Shown in pieces: positions 8,064-16,838 of a stretch of 64,000 nucleotides of DNA. A program made the translations under genes and the position numbers. Location: contig NZ_CP092827.1 of assembly GCF_022533585.1 (NCBI RefSeq), forward strand, positions 2,582,001 to 2,646,000, in the 5' to 3' direction. The notes under the pieces are model-generated. The model ran no database searches. It was not told where the DNA came from and saw only the letters and a list, made by a program, of their open reading frames with translations. This DNA is from Pseudomonas sp. LS.1a. GTDB lineage: Bacteria > Pseudomonadota > Gammaproteobacteria > Pseudomonadales > Pseudomonadaceae. Every line of letters starts with the position of its first letter. Position 1 is the first letter of the stretch.

Positions 8064-8585
8064 ATGCATGATCTGGACGACCACCAGTGGCGCGAGCTAC
8101 TGGCCCGCCTGCGCCGCTTTGCCGTGTGGCTGACCCGCGAGCCGGGCAGTGCCGACGACCTGGTGCAGGCCACGGTCGAGCGGGCCTTGAGCCGGCGCGA
8201 CCAGCAACGCGACGCCGATGCACTGCGGGCCTGGCTGTTCACCATCCTTTATCGGCTTTTCCTCGACGGTAAGCGCCGCGAGCGCCTGCATGCGCGCTGG
8301 CTGTCCTGGTTCGGCCGCGGCGAGCGCGACGACGAGCCGGTTGGCGACAACCTCGAGGCCATTGTCCTGGCCCAGGCCGACCTGCAGGCTTTCGCCCGGC
8401 TCACGGCAGAACAGCGTGCGTTGCTGCTGCTGGTCAGCATCGAAGGTTTGAGCTACAAGGAGGCCGCCCAGGCCCTGGGTATCCCTATCGGCACTGTGAT
8501 GTCGCGCCTGTCGCGCGCCCGCAATGCCTTGCGCGAACTCACCGAGGGCAGCCCCCAGCCCCCGGCCTTGCGGAGACTGAAATGA
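8064..8585 (+). CDS. ECF RNA polymerase sigma factor
   Basis: 173 residues. Region 2 (about 12-75) contains GSADDLVQATVERAL and DALRAWLFTILYRLFLD. Region 4 (about 115-160) contains LTAEQRALLLLVSIEGLSYKEAA and the HTH IPIGTVMSRLSRAR. There is no N-terminal extension and no extra domain. ATG 8064 gives a standard ECF N-terminus; longer in-frame starts run back through the promoter. It overlaps the anti-sigma gene by 4 nt. Predicted targets are its own operon and the divergent srpA-cytochrome b561 operon. Confidence 0.9.
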   Translation: MHDLDDHQWRELLARLRRFAVWLTREPGSADDLVQATVERALSRRDQQRDADALRAWLFTILYRLFLDGKRRERLHARWLSWFGRGERDDEPVGDNLEAIVLAQADLQAFARLTAEQRALLLLVSIEGLSYKEAAQALGIPIGTVMSRLSRARNALRELTEGSPQPPALRRLK

Positions 8586-9334
8586 CGCGCCTGATCCCCA
8601 GCGAAGACGAACTGCACGCCTATGTCGACGAGCGCCTGGAGCCTGTGCGCCGGGCCGAGGTGCAGGCCTGGCTGGCGGCCAATCCGCAGGCTGCGGCCAA
8701 GGTCGAGGGCTGGCGTGCCGATGCCCGGCGCCTGCGTGCGGTGTTGGCCGGGTTTGGCGAAGTGCCCGGGGCTGCGCAGCTGGACCTGGGGCAGTTGCGC
8801 CGGCAATTGCGCCAACGCCGCCAGCGCCGCTGGGCCACGGCGGCGGTATTGTTGTTGGCGTTGGGCGTGGGTGGCCTGGGTGGTTGGCAGGTGCGCGATG
8901 CCACCTTGGCGCGTGCCGACCTGCCGATGGCCGATGCGGTTCAGGCGCACCGCCTGTTTGCCGGCAGCGAGGCACTGGATATTCAGGCCAGCGACCCGGA
9001 GCAGTTGCGCGACTGGCTGGGGCGCCACTTCAAAAGCGTGGGCCAGTTGCCGGACCTGGCCGGCTACGGTTTCAAACCGGTGGGTGCGCGCCTGCTCAGC
9101 AATGAGCGAGGGCCGGCGGCATTGCTGGTGTTCGAGGATGGCAAGGGCCAGCGCATCAGCCTGTTCCTGCGCTCACCGGGCGATCAGTACCGGCGCATGC
9201 CTGACGGGCAGCGGGTGGATGGCCAGCTGGAGGCGCGGTACTGGTCGCATGGGGCTTACAACTTTGCGTTGGTCAGCGCGGCGGACGATGTGCGCGGGGC
9301 GGGGGTGGGGGAGGCGTTGCGGTTGGGTTTGTGA
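8582..9334 (+). CDS. Transmembrane anti-sigma factor
   Basis: 250 residues. The cytoplasmic N-terminus (about 1-80) begins with the anti-sigma pattern PSEDELHAYVDERLEP. A single membrane helix lies at about 84-105, followed by a periplasmic C-terminal domain of about 145 residues. No HxxxCxxC zinc motif is visible, so it is not a ZAS-type anti-sigma. ATGA overlap with the sigma gene indicates a one-to-one partner. Confidence 0.88.
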   Translation: MTRLIPSEDELHAYVDERLEPVRRAEVQAWLAANPQAAAKVEGWRADARRLRAVLAGFGEVPGAAQLDLGQLRRQLRQRRQRRWATAAVLLLALGVGGLGGWQVRDATLARADLPMADAVQAHRLFAGSEALDIQASDPEQLRDWLGRHFKSVGQLPDLAGYGFKPVGARLLSNERGPAALLVFEDGKGQRISLFLRSPGDQYRRMPDGQRVDGQLEARYWSHGAYNFALVSAADDVRGAGVGEALRLGL

Positions 9335-9359
9335 GCAGGAGGCTCAAGGGGCATGCCAT

Positions 9360-9429
9360 GGGTCTTGTGGTGTCTGTGGGATCGAGCGCCGCCCGCGCGG
9401 CGCTCGATCCCACAGGCAACACAAGACCC
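9360..9429. terminator. Long perfect hairpin between convergent genes
   Basis: Outer arms GGGTCTTGTG (9360-9369) and CACAAGACCC (9420-9429) enclose an 18-bp perfect inner stem (9375-9392 with 9397-9414) around a 4-nt loop. There is a 5-nt internal bulge on each side. It lies between the anti-sigma gene and xthA and could terminate transcription from both sides, although no strong T-run follows. It may instead be a REP-derived element. Confidence 0.65.
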
Positions 9430-9452
9430 AAGTCTAGTGGCTCATCCCAAAT

Positions 9453-10265
9453 TCAGCTCAATTCCAGCCAGATCGGCGCATGGTCCGACGGCTTTTCCAT
9501 CCCGCGCAGTTCATAGTCCACACCCGCCGCCTTGATCCGCGGCACCAGGTGCTGCGAGGCCATGATCAGGTCGATGCGCAGGCCGCGCTTGGGCTCGTCC
9601 TCGAAGCCGCGGCTGCGGTAGTCGAACCAGCTGAAGCGGTCGCTCACCTCCGGGTACAGGTGGCGGAAGCTGTCCACCAGGCCCCAGCCTTTCAAACGTT
9701 CCATCCACTCGCGCTCCTCCGGCAGGAAGCTGCACTTGCCGGTCTTGAGCCAGCGCTTGGCGTTGTCCGGGCCGATGCCGATGTCGCAGTCCTGCGGCGA
9801 GATATTCATGTCGCCCATCACCAGCAGTGGCTGGTCGTTGCGGAACTGGCCTTCCAGCAGCGCCTGCAGGTCGCTGTAGAAGCGCTGCTTGGCCGGGAAC
9901 TTGGTGGGATGGTCACGGCTTTCACCCTGGGGGAAGTAGCCGTTCATGATGGTAATAGGGGTGCCATCGGCATCGGCGAAGGTGCCCCAGATGAAGCGGC
10001 GCTGGGCGTCTTCTTCATCGCTGGCGAAGCCCTTGTGCAGGCTCAGCGGTGCCTGGCGCGACAGCAGGGCCACGCCATAGTGGCCTTTCTGGCCGTGGTA
10101 ATGCACGTGGTAGCCCAGCGCCTGCACGTCGGCCAGCGGGAACTGATCGTCGCTGACCTTGGTTTCCTGCAGGCCGATCACGTCCGGCTGGTGCTTTTCG
10201 ATCAGCGCCGCCAGCTGGTGCGGGCGGGCCCGCAGGCCGTTGATGTTGAAACAGACGATCTTCAT
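9453..10265 (-). CDS. xthA: Exodeoxyribonuclease III
   Basis: 270 residues, full length for XthA. The endonuclease/exonuclease/phosphatase fold shows its motifs in order: NINGLRAR near residue 8, LQETK (Glu34, metal ligand), GYFPQGE near residue 108, GDMNISP near residue 151, and the C-terminal [10 protein letters not shown] (catalytic His). It makes 3'-5' exonucleolytic and AP-endonucleolytic cuts in base excision repair. A single gene after the hairpin; no oxidative-stress site is apparent. Confidence 0.96.
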   Translation of the reverse strand: MKIVCFNINGLRARPHQLAALIEKHQPDVIGLQETKVSDDQFPLADVQALGYHVHYHGQKGHYGVALLSRQAPLSLHKGFASDEEDAQRRFIWGTFADADGTPITIMNGYFPQGESRDHPTKFPAKQRFYSDLQALLEGQFRNDQPLLVMGDMNISPQDCDIGIGPDNAKRWLKTGKCSFLPEEREWMERLKGWGLVDSFRHLYPEVSDRFSWFDYRSRGFEDEPKRGLRIDLIMASQHLVPRIKAAGVDYELRGMEKPSDHAPIWLELS

Positions 10266-10398
10266 GGAAAGATAATCCCGGTAAAAGGCGCGATGCTAGC
10301 CGACATCGCTTGCCATCACCAGCATGGCGGCTTCGGGAGCCTGCTGCTAACGTCCTTGCCAGGGCACTTGTACGCCCATTCCAGGAGGACTGCCCGCA

Positions 10399-11049
10399 AT
10401 GCCTGAAACCACTGCCGTTACGGCCCGAGTCTGCCTGCTCGATGACGGCTACAGCCGCGAGGCGCGTTCGCTGTTGTACAACGCCTACCGTCATGAACCT
10501 ACCTTCGCCTATATCTTCGAGGCCCAACGCCCAGGCTATGAGCAGCGCCTGCGGGTGATGGTGCGCGAATGGGTACGCCAGCATTTCTACTTGCAGTTGC
10601 CTGCCATCGGCCTGCTGGTGGAGGACCGTCTGATCGCCCTGGCCCTGATCGTGCCGCCCCTGCGCCGGCTGGGGGTGGCCGATAGCTGGGCCTGGCGCCT
10701 GCGCATGATATTGGGTACCGGCCTGCGCTGTACGCGTCGCTACATGGACTATCAGGCCGCCCTGGCCACCTGCCTGCCCACCGATCAGGTGCATGTGCTG
10801 CCGCTGTTGGGCGTGCACCCGCAATTTCAGGGCAAGCACTACGGCGAGCAATTGTTACAAGCTGTGCATGACTGGTGCGCAGACGACCCTGGCACCCAAG
10901 GTGTGGTGCTGGACACTGGCAACGAGCACTACCTGGCCTTTTACCAGCGCCAGGGCTATGAGGAAATTGGCGAGGTAGCTGTAGGACCAATCCGGGAGAG
11001 GGTGTTCTTCCATCCCAATCCGGTCTCTTCCAATTCTGCTTTTGCCTGA
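10399..11049 (+). CDS. GNAT family N-acetyltransferase
   Basis: 216 residues. The GNAT core is in the second half: VLPLLGVHPQFQGKHYGEQLL near residue 135 is the acetyl-CoA pyrophosphate-binding motif A (Q-x-x-x-x-G-x-A/G in the form QFQGKHYG). LDTGNEHYLAFYQRQGYEEIGE near residue 175 is motif B. AGGAGGA just upstream is a strong ribosome binding site. Substrate unknown. It precedes tamA in the same direction with a 43-bp gap. Confidence 0.85.
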   Translation: MPETTAVTARVCLLDDGYSREARSLLYNAYRHEPTFAYIFEAQRPGYEQRLRVMVREWVRQHFYLQLPAIGLLVEDRLIALALIVPPLRRLGVADSWAWRLRMILGTGLRCTRRYMDYQAALATCLPTDQVHVLPLLGVHPQFQGKHYGEQLLQAVHDWCADDPGTQGVVLDTGNEHYLAFYQRQGYEEIGEVAVGPIRERVFFHPNPVSSNSAFA

Positions 11050-11092
11050 GCAGACCGTGCGGCGGCTCCCTTGAGCGCCCGGCTCTGGTAGC

Positions 11093-12844
11093 ATGCGCCG
11101 CATGACGTATTCAGGAAGATTGACCTGGGGCCTGGTTATCTGGGTCGCCAGTTTCGCAGCATGGGGCCAGAGTGAGTTGCTGGTGAAGGTCAAACCGGCC
11201 AACAAGGCGCTCAAGGCCAATGTCGAAGGCTATATCGGTACCCTTGGTGACCGCGATGAAGAAGCGCTGCTGCGCTTCAGTCGCGGCGCCCAGGAGCAGG
11301 CGCGCAAAGCTGCGCAGGCACTTGGCTACTACCAGGCGCAGATCGATACCGAGGTCAAGCCCGCCAGCGAGGCTGACCGTTCCCCGCAACTGATCATCAC
11401 CATCGACCCCGGCGAGCCCATTCGCCTGCGCAACGTGACCGTGCGCATCGAAGGCCCCGCCAGCGATATGAAGGCCTTTCGCGTGCCCGACAGCAAGGCC
11501 CTGCGCGCGGGCGAACAACTCAACCACGGCCATTACGAAGATGCCAAGCGGCTGATCCAGAACCAGGCGTCGCGCTATGGCTTCTTCAGTGGGCGCTTCA
11601 GCCGCCAGCGCCTGGCGGTCGACCCCCAGGCCGGGGTGGCCGATATCGAACTGGTCTACCAGAGCGGCCCGCGCTATCACCTGGGCGCCGTCACCTTTGG
11701 TGGCGACACACCGCTGGACGACGACCTGTTGCAACGCATGGTCTCGTTCAAGCCGGGTACACCTTACGACTCGGAACTGATCGCCGAGCTGAACAATGAC
11801 CTGCAATCGAGCGGCTACTTCGAAGGCGTGCGCGTGGATGCGGCGCCCACCGCCGCCGTGGGCGAAGAAATCCCCGTGGATGTCCGCCTGGAAACCCGCA
11901 AGCCGCGCACCATGGGCCTGGGCCTGGGCTTCTCGACCGACGTCGGGCCACGCGGCAAGGCCAACTGGACCCGCCACTGGGTCAACCCGCAGGGCCATAG
12001 CTACGGCTGGGAAACCGAACTGTCGGCGCCACGGCAGAACGTCGGTCTTTGGTACGACATTCCCCTCGACCCACCGCTGACCGACAAGTTGCGCTTTGCC
12101 GGCGGCTACCAGAACGAAGAAATTGCCGGCACCGATACCCTCAGCAAACTGCTGACGGTGGGCCCCGAGTGGCACAGCAAGCTGGCCAGCGGCTGGCAGC
12201 GGGTGATTTCCCTCAAGTACCAGCGCGAGGAATACCGCCTGGGTGATGACTCCGGGTTGAGCAACCTGCTGATGCCGGGTGTGAGTTTCTCCTTCCTGCG
12301 CAGTGACAACCGCATCGACCCACATAACGGTTACCGCCTGCAGTTCGATGTGCAGGCGGCCAAGGAAGGGCTGGTCTCGGACACCAACCTGCTGCATGGC
12401 AACGTGCTGCTCAAGGGCCTGACCACCCTTGGCCATGACCACCGCCTGCTTGGCCGGGTGCAGTTCGGTGGCAGCGCGACCAATGGCTTCAAGAACAACA
12501 TTCCGCCCTCGCTGCGCTTCTTCGCCGGTGGCGACCAGAGCGTGCGCGGCTACGACTACCAGACCCTGTCGCCGAAGAACAGCGACGGTGACCGCATTGG
12601 CGGGCGCTACCTGGTGGCCGGCAGTGTCGAGTACCAGTATTCGTTGACCGAAAAGTGGCGGCTGGCAACCTTCGTCGACCAGGGCAACTCGTTCAACGAC
12701 CTGGAACTGCCAAGCCTCAAGACCGGTGTCGGTTTTGGCGTGCGCTGGGTGTCGCCAGTCGGGCCGCTGCGCCTGGACCTGGCCAAGGCGCTGGATGATG
12801 AAGGGGGAATTCGCCTGCACTTTTCCATGGGGCCTGAGTTGTGA
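11093..12844 (+). CDS. tamA: Translocation and assembly module outer-membrane protein TamA
   Basis: 583 residues. A signal peptide (to about residue 25, ending AAWGQ) is followed by three POTRA-like repeats (about 30-270). The C-terminal Omp85 beta-barrel (about 275-583) contains RFFAGGDQSVRGYDY, the conserved G-x-x-S-[IV]-RG-[FY] L6 loop motif of BamA/TamA barrels. It inserts autotransporters and other beta-barrel proteins with TamB. The stop overlaps the tamB start (GTGA), so translation is coupled. An in-frame ATG at 11102 is an alternative start. Confidence 0.93.
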   Translation: MRRMTYSGRLTWGLVIWVASFAAWGQSELLVKVKPANKALKANVEGYIGTLGDRDEEALLRFSRGAQEQARKAAQALGYYQAQIDTEVKPASEADRSPQLIITIDPGEPIRLRNVTVRIEGPASDMKAFRVPDSKALRAGEQLNHGHYEDAKRLIQNQASRYGFFSGRFSRQRLAVDPQAGVADIELVYQSGPRYHLGAVTFGGDTPLDDDLLQRMVSFKPGTPYDSELIAELNNDLQSSGYFEGVRVDAAPTAAVGEEIPVDVRLETRKPRTMGLGLGFSTDVGPRGKANWTRHWVNPQGHSYGWETELSAPRQNVGLWYDIPLDPPLTDKLRFAGGYQNEEIAGTDTLSKLLTVGPEWHSKLASGWQRVISLKYQREEYRLGDDSGLSNLLMPGVSFSFLRSDNRIDPHNGYRLQFDVQAAKEGLVSDTNLLHGNVLLKGLTTLGHDHRLLGRVQFGGSATNGFKNNIPPSLRFFAGGDQSVRGYDYQTLSPKNSDGDRIGGRYLVAGSVEYQYSLTEKWRLATFVDQGNSFNDLELPSLKTGVGFGVRWVSPVGPLRLDLAKALDDEGGIRLHFSMGPEL

Positions 12845-15800
12845 AACGCGTGATCAAGTACATTCTGCCGGGCCTGCTCGGGGTCGTTGCGAGCCTGGGC
12901 CTGGCACTCGGCCTGCTGCTGGGGACCGAGGCTGGCAGCCGCTGGGTGCTGGGCAAGGTGCCCGGGCTTGAGGTCGCTGACTTCCAGGGCCGCCTGGCAG
13001 GTAGCTGGCAAGCCAGCCGGCTGAGCTGGGCCGATGGTGGCAGCACGGTAGAGGTGCAGGCACCGCTGCTGGCCTGGTCACCGGCATGCCTGTTGCGCTC
13101 TGCCTTGTGCATTGACCAATTGCAGGCGCAGCGTATCGACATGGCCTTTGCGCCCGGCGCCGAGTCGGCCGACAGTGGCCCGCTGCAGTTGCCGGCCCTG
13201 CGCTTGCCGCTGGACATCGAACTGGGTGAGGTCAAGGTTGGCCAGTTGCGCCTGGATGGCAGTGACCTGCTTGGCGACTTGCAACTGGCGGCGCACTGGA
13301 CCAGCACCGGGCTGCGCATCGACAGCCTGCACCTGCAGCGTGACGCCCTGCAATTGAACCTGCAGGGCAACCTGCAGCCCGAAGCTGACTGGCCGGTGCA
13401 ACTCCAGGCGCAGCTGCAACTGCCTGCGGTAGACGGCAAACCCTGGCAGCTGGCGCTGACCGCCACTGGTGAGTTACAGAAAACCCTGAAGCTTGCCGGC
13501 GCCAGTAGCGGTTACCTTGACGCCACGTTGAGCGGGCAATTGCAGGCGTTGGCCGAGCACCTGCCGGCGACCTTGCAGATCCGCTCCGAGGCATTCAAGC
13601 CGGTTGGCTCGTTGCCCGATACCGTGCAGTTCAACCAGCTCAAGCTCGATGCCAGTGGTGACCTGCTCAAGGGCTATCAACTGTCGGGGGCGGCCAGCCT
13701 GCCGGCCGAGCAGTCGCCGATCGCCCTGCTGTTGTCCGGGCTGGTCGACAGCAAAGGCGTCAGGCTCGATGCCCTGGACCTGAATGCCAGCGATACCCAG
13801 CGGGTCAAGTTGCAGGCCACGGCTGACTGGCAGCAAGGCCTGGTCGCCGATGCCCGACTGGACTGGCAGGACTTCCCGTGGCTGCGGCTGTATCCACTGG
13901 AGGCGCCGCCCGAGGTCACGCTCAAGCGCCTCGGGGCCCAGGTGCATTATCGCGATGGCAACTACCAGGGCACCTTCAATGGCGACCTGATCGGCCCGGC
14001 CGGCGCGTTCAGCCTGGCCAGCCCGTTCGAGGGTGACCTGAGCCAGGTGAAGCTGCCGCAATTGGCGCTGACCGCCGGGCAAGGCAAGGCTGCCGGCAGT
14101 GTCGCCGTGCGTTTTGCCGACAACCTGGCATGGGATGTCGACCTGCAGCTGTCGGCGCTCGACCCGGCCTTTTGGCTGGCCGAGCTGCCGGGTACCCTGG
14201 CGGGGCCGCTGCGCAGCAAAGGCGAAATGAAAGGCGACGCGCTGAGCCTCGATGCCCAGCTTGACCTGAAAGGCCGTTTGCGCGGCCAGCCGGCAATGCT
14301 CAAGGTGCAGGCCCAAGGGGCAGGGCAGAGCTGGACCTTGGGCGCCTTGGCAGTCCAGTTGGGTGATAACCGTATCAATGGCAGTGGCAGCCTGCAGCAG
14401 CGCCTGGCCGGGCGGCTCGACCTCGACCTGCCGCGCCTGGGCCAGTTGTGGCCAGGGTTGCAGGGCCAGGTCAAGGGCCGGCTGGACGTCGCCGGCACCT
14501 TGCAGGCCCCGCAAGGTACGCTGACCCTGCAGGGCCTGCGGCTGGCACAGGCGGAAAACCGCCTGCAGCAGCTGGACCTGGATGCCCGCCTGGACAACGC
14601 CCAGCGCGGCGTGATCGAGCTCAAGGCCAGCGGCATTCACCTGGGTGACACGGCATTGGGCACCTTGCAGGCCAACGGCAAAGGCGACATTCGCCAGCAA
14701 GCGCTGACCCTGGCGCTGGACGGCCCGCAACTCAAGCTCGACCTCGGCCTGGATGGCCAGTTGAACAAGGGTGACTGGCGTGGGCGCCTGGCCAGTGGAC
14801 GGGTCCAGGCCGGCGGCCAGGACTGGCAATTGCAGGCACCGGCGCGCCTGCAGCGGCTCGCCAGCGGGCAACTGGACTTTGCTGCGCACTGCTGGCGCTC
14901 CGGCCAGGCCAGCTTGTGTGGTGAAGACCAGCGCCTGGCCCCCGAGCCACGCTTGCGTTACCACCTCAAGCAGTTTCCGCTGGACAGCCTGGCCCAGTGG
15001 CTGCCGAAGGACTTTGCCTGGCAGGGCCTGCTCAATGCCGACATCAATCTGGACATCCCGGCTAGCGGTCCCAAGGGCAACATCGTCGTCGACGCCAGTG
15101 GCGGTACCCTGCGCGTGCGTGACAAGGACCGCTGGCTCGACTTCCCGTACCAGGCCCTGCGCCTGGATAGCACCCTGGCGCCGCGGCGCATCGATACCCG
15201 GCTGGCGTTCCGCGGCGAGCGCCTGGGCGAGCTGAACGTCAACACCCGCCTCGACCCACTGGGCAAGAACAAGCCACTGTCAGGTGATTTCCGCCTGGCC
15301 GGCCTTGACCTGTCAGTGGCGCGTCCGTTCGTGCCGATGGTCGAGCGCCTTGCCGGGCAGCTCAATGGCAGTGGCCGGCTGTCGGGCACCTTGCTGGCCC
15401 CGCAGGTCAATGGCAACCTGATGCTCAGCGGCGGCGAAGTCAGTGGCGCCGAGCTGCCGGTCAGTCTCGAGGACTTGTCATTGCAGGCATTGATTGCTGG
15501 CGAGCAGGTACAGCTCAATGGCAGCTGGCGCAGTGGCGAGGCGGGGCGTGGCCAGTTGAGTGGTAACCTCACCTGGGGCCAGGCACTGGGCATGGACCTG
15601 CGTCTGCAGGGCCAGCAACTACCTGTCACGGTCGAGCCCTATGCGACGCTGGAGGTCGCCCCCGACCTGACCTTGCGCCTGATCGATGACAAGCTGGCGG
15701 TGACCGGCAAGGTCCAGGTGCCCAAGGGCACGATCACCGTGCGCGAGCTGCCACCCTCCACTGTCAAGGTCTCGGATGACACGGTGATCGTCGGCCACCA

Positions 15801-16515
15801 GACCGAAGAGGGCAAGCCACCCATGGCGATGGCCATGGACATCGATGTCGAAGTGGGCCGCGACAAGCTTTCGTTCAGTGGCTTTGGCCTCAAGGCCAAC
15901 CTGCTCGGCCATGTGCACATCGGCGACAACCTCGATACCCGTGGCGAGCTGAGCCTGGCCGACGGCCGCTACCGTGCCTACGGCCAGCGCCTGACCATCC
16001 GCCGTGCGCGGCTGCTGTTCGCAGGCCCGATCGACCAGCCCTACCTGGACATTGAGGCGATCCGCAAGGTCGACGACGTGATTGCCGGTATCCGCCTGAG
16101 CGGCAGTGCCGAACAGCCCACCAGCAAAGTGTTCTCCGAGCCGGCCATGAGCCAGGAGCAGGCGCTGTCGTACCTGGTATTGGGACGGCCGCTGGGCGCC
16201 TCCGGCGAAGACAACAACATGCTCGCCGAGGCGGCCTTGGGCCTGGGGCTGGCGGGTAGCGCCGGCATCACCGGCAGCCTGGCCTCGAACCTGGGCATCG
16301 ACGACTTCCAGCTGGACACCGAAGGTTCGGGCAATACGACCAGCGTGGTCGCCAGCGGCAACCTTACCGAGAAACTGAGCCTGCGCTACGGGGTAGGGGT
16401 GTTCGAGCCCGCAAACACCATTGCGTTGCGCTACAAGCTGAGCAAGAAAGTGTACCTTGAGGCCGCCAGCGGGCTGGCCAGCTCACTGGACATCTTCTAC
16501 AAGCGTGACTTCTGA
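12841..16515 (+). CDS. tamB: Translocation and assembly module inner-membrane protein TamB
   Basis: 1224 residues with GTG start. An N-terminal signal anchor (about 7-29) is followed by a long repetitive beta-strand-rich AsmA/TamB-like body. The DUF490 domain fills the last 350 residues or so, with LGRPLGASGE and a beta-rich end KKVYLEAASG. TamB spans the periplasm as a hydrophobic groove and is implicated in phospholipid transport and TamA partnering. It is the last host gene before the interrupted DUF2589 fragment. Confidence 0.93.
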   Translation: MKRVIKYILPGLLGVVASLGLALGLLLGTEAGSRWVLGKVPGLEVADFQGRLAGSWQASRLSWADGGSTVEVQAPLLAWSPACLLRSALCIDQLQAQRIDMAFAPGAESADSGPLQLPALRLPLDIELGEVKVGQLRLDGSDLLGDLQLAAHWTSTGLRIDSLHLQRDALQLNLQGNLQPEADWPVQLQAQLQLPAVDGKPWQLALTATGELQKTLKLAGASSGYLDATLSGQLQALAEHLPATLQIRSEAFKPVGSLPDTVQFNQLKLDASGDLLKGYQLSGAASLPAEQSPIALLLSGLVDSKGVRLDALDLNASDTQRVKLQATADWQQGLVADARLDWQDFPWLRLYPLEAPPEVTLKRLGAQVHYRDGNYQGTFNGDLIGPAGAFSLASPFEGDLSQVKLPQLALTAGQGKAAGSVAVRFADNLAWDVDLQLSALDPAFWLAELPGTLAGPLRSKGEMKGDALSLDAQLDLKGRLRGQPAMLKVQAQGAGQSWTLGALAVQLGDNRINGSGSLQQRLAGRLDLDLPRLGQLWPGLQGQVKGRLDVAGTLQAPQGTLTLQGLRLAQAENRLQQLDLDARLDNAQRGVIELKASGIHLGDTALGTLQANGKGDIRQQALTLALDGPQLKLDLGLDGQLNKGDWRGRLASGRVQAGGQDWQLQAPARLQRLASGQLDFAAHCWRSGQASLCGEDQRLAPEPRLRYHLKQFPLDSLAQWLPKDFAWQGLLNADINLDIPASGPKGNIVVDASGGTLRVRDKDRWLDFPYQALRLDSTLAPRRIDTRLAFRGERLGELNVNTRLDPLGKNKPLSGDFRLAGLDLSVARPFVPMVERLAGQLNGSGRLSGTLLAPQVNGNLMLSGGEVSGAELPVSLEDLSLQALIAGEQVQLNGSWRSGEAGRGQLSGNLTWGQALGMDLRLQGQQLPVTVEPYATLEVAPDLTLRLIDDKLAVTGKVQVPKGTITVRELPPSTVKVSDDTVIVGHQTEEGKPPMAMAMDIDVEVGRDKLSFSGFGLKANLLGHVHIGDNLDTRGELSLADGRYRAYGQRLTIRRARLLFAGPIDQPYLDIEAIRKVDDVIAGIRLSGSAEQPTSKVFSEPAMSQEQALSYLVLGRPLGASGEDNNMLAEAALGLGLAGSAGITGSLASNLGIDDFQLDTEGSGNTTSVVASGNLTEKLSLRYGVGVFEPANTIALRYKLSKKVYLEAASGLASSLDIFYKRDF

Positions 16516-16533
16516 GCCGGTGCGGGGCGGCCA

Positions 16534-16678
16534 TCAGCGGACGGTGGCCGCCTCGATGAATTCATTGGTATCGGGCGAGGGCGGCGGGCTGGGGGCACGT
16601 ACCGGGACGATCATGCTGGTGTATTCCTCGATCAGCCGGTTGAGGGCTTCTGGTGGTTCGCTGGCCTGGAACTGCATG
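16534..16678 (-). pseudogene. 3' fragment of the DUF2589 gene cut off by prophage integration
   Basis: Read on the minus strand, the attL core gives MQFQASEP and the host DNA beyond it continues PPEALNRLIEEY to a stop at 16534. Joined at the core to the right-hand fragment (57733-58166), this restores one open frame of 555 nt (184 codons plus stop) with no frameshift. That shows these are the two halves of one gene. The detached tail ends in a Pro-rich stretch (VRAPSPPPSPDTNEF). An upstream in-frame ATG in phage DNA (16764) opens a 76-codon frame through this piece, but I see no evidence that it is expressed. Confidence 0.88.
16655..16678. repeat. attL core (24 bp)
   Basis: Begins GGTTCGCTGGCC and ends GGAACTGCATG. 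It is identical over 24 bp to 57733-57756 and in the same orientation. Host DUF2589 coding sequence lies on its left and phage DNA on its right. On the minus strand the core encodes MQFQASEP. Confidence 0.93.
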
Positions 16679-16750
16679 TGGGTCCTAGGTTGTCTTGAGG
16701 TGTCCGAGTAACCCAGCATTTGCTGGTCATGCCGGAAAGTCGTTGTCCGA

Positions 16751-16838
16751 TATAATACGACCACGCCCTGTACATTCCGAACATTTTTAGTACATTCATC
16801 AGCACATCGGAAATTCGATTGCCATTGGATGTACTAAA
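16751..16838 (+). promoter_or_regulatory. Integrase promoter region with inverted repeat over the start codon
   Basis: TATAAT at 16751-16756 is a perfect -10 hexamer; no good -35 is seen at 17 bp. TTTAGTACAT (16786-16795) and ATGTACTAAA (16829-16838) form a perfect 10-bp inverted repeat, and its right half includes the A of the integrase ATG. This could let Int or AlpA autoregulate int. Confidence 0.5.
16787..16810. repeat. Candidate arm-type integrase site, left end
   Basis: TTAGTACAT, 5 nt, then AGCACATCGG. The same composite motif, in the same orientation and spacing, recurs at 57655-57678 near the other phage end with one mismatch outside the 5-nt gap. Arm sites flanking the core are expected for tyrosine integrases. 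Confidence 0.55.

Noticed and set aside
11111..12820. 569-codon minus-strand open frame opposite tamA
   Set aside because: A GC-rich antisense shadow; His/Gln/Ala-rich composition and a clear TamA on the plus strand.
16655..16678. tRNA-end attachment site
   Set aside because: No tRNA can be folded around either core, and the sequence is in-frame coding DNA on both host sides.
16534..16764. 76-codon minus-strand frame starting in phage DNA and running through attL into host DNA
   Set aside because: It is explained as the orphaned 3' end of the interrupted DUF2589 gene; the phage-derived first 29 codons show no ribosome binding site or family match.
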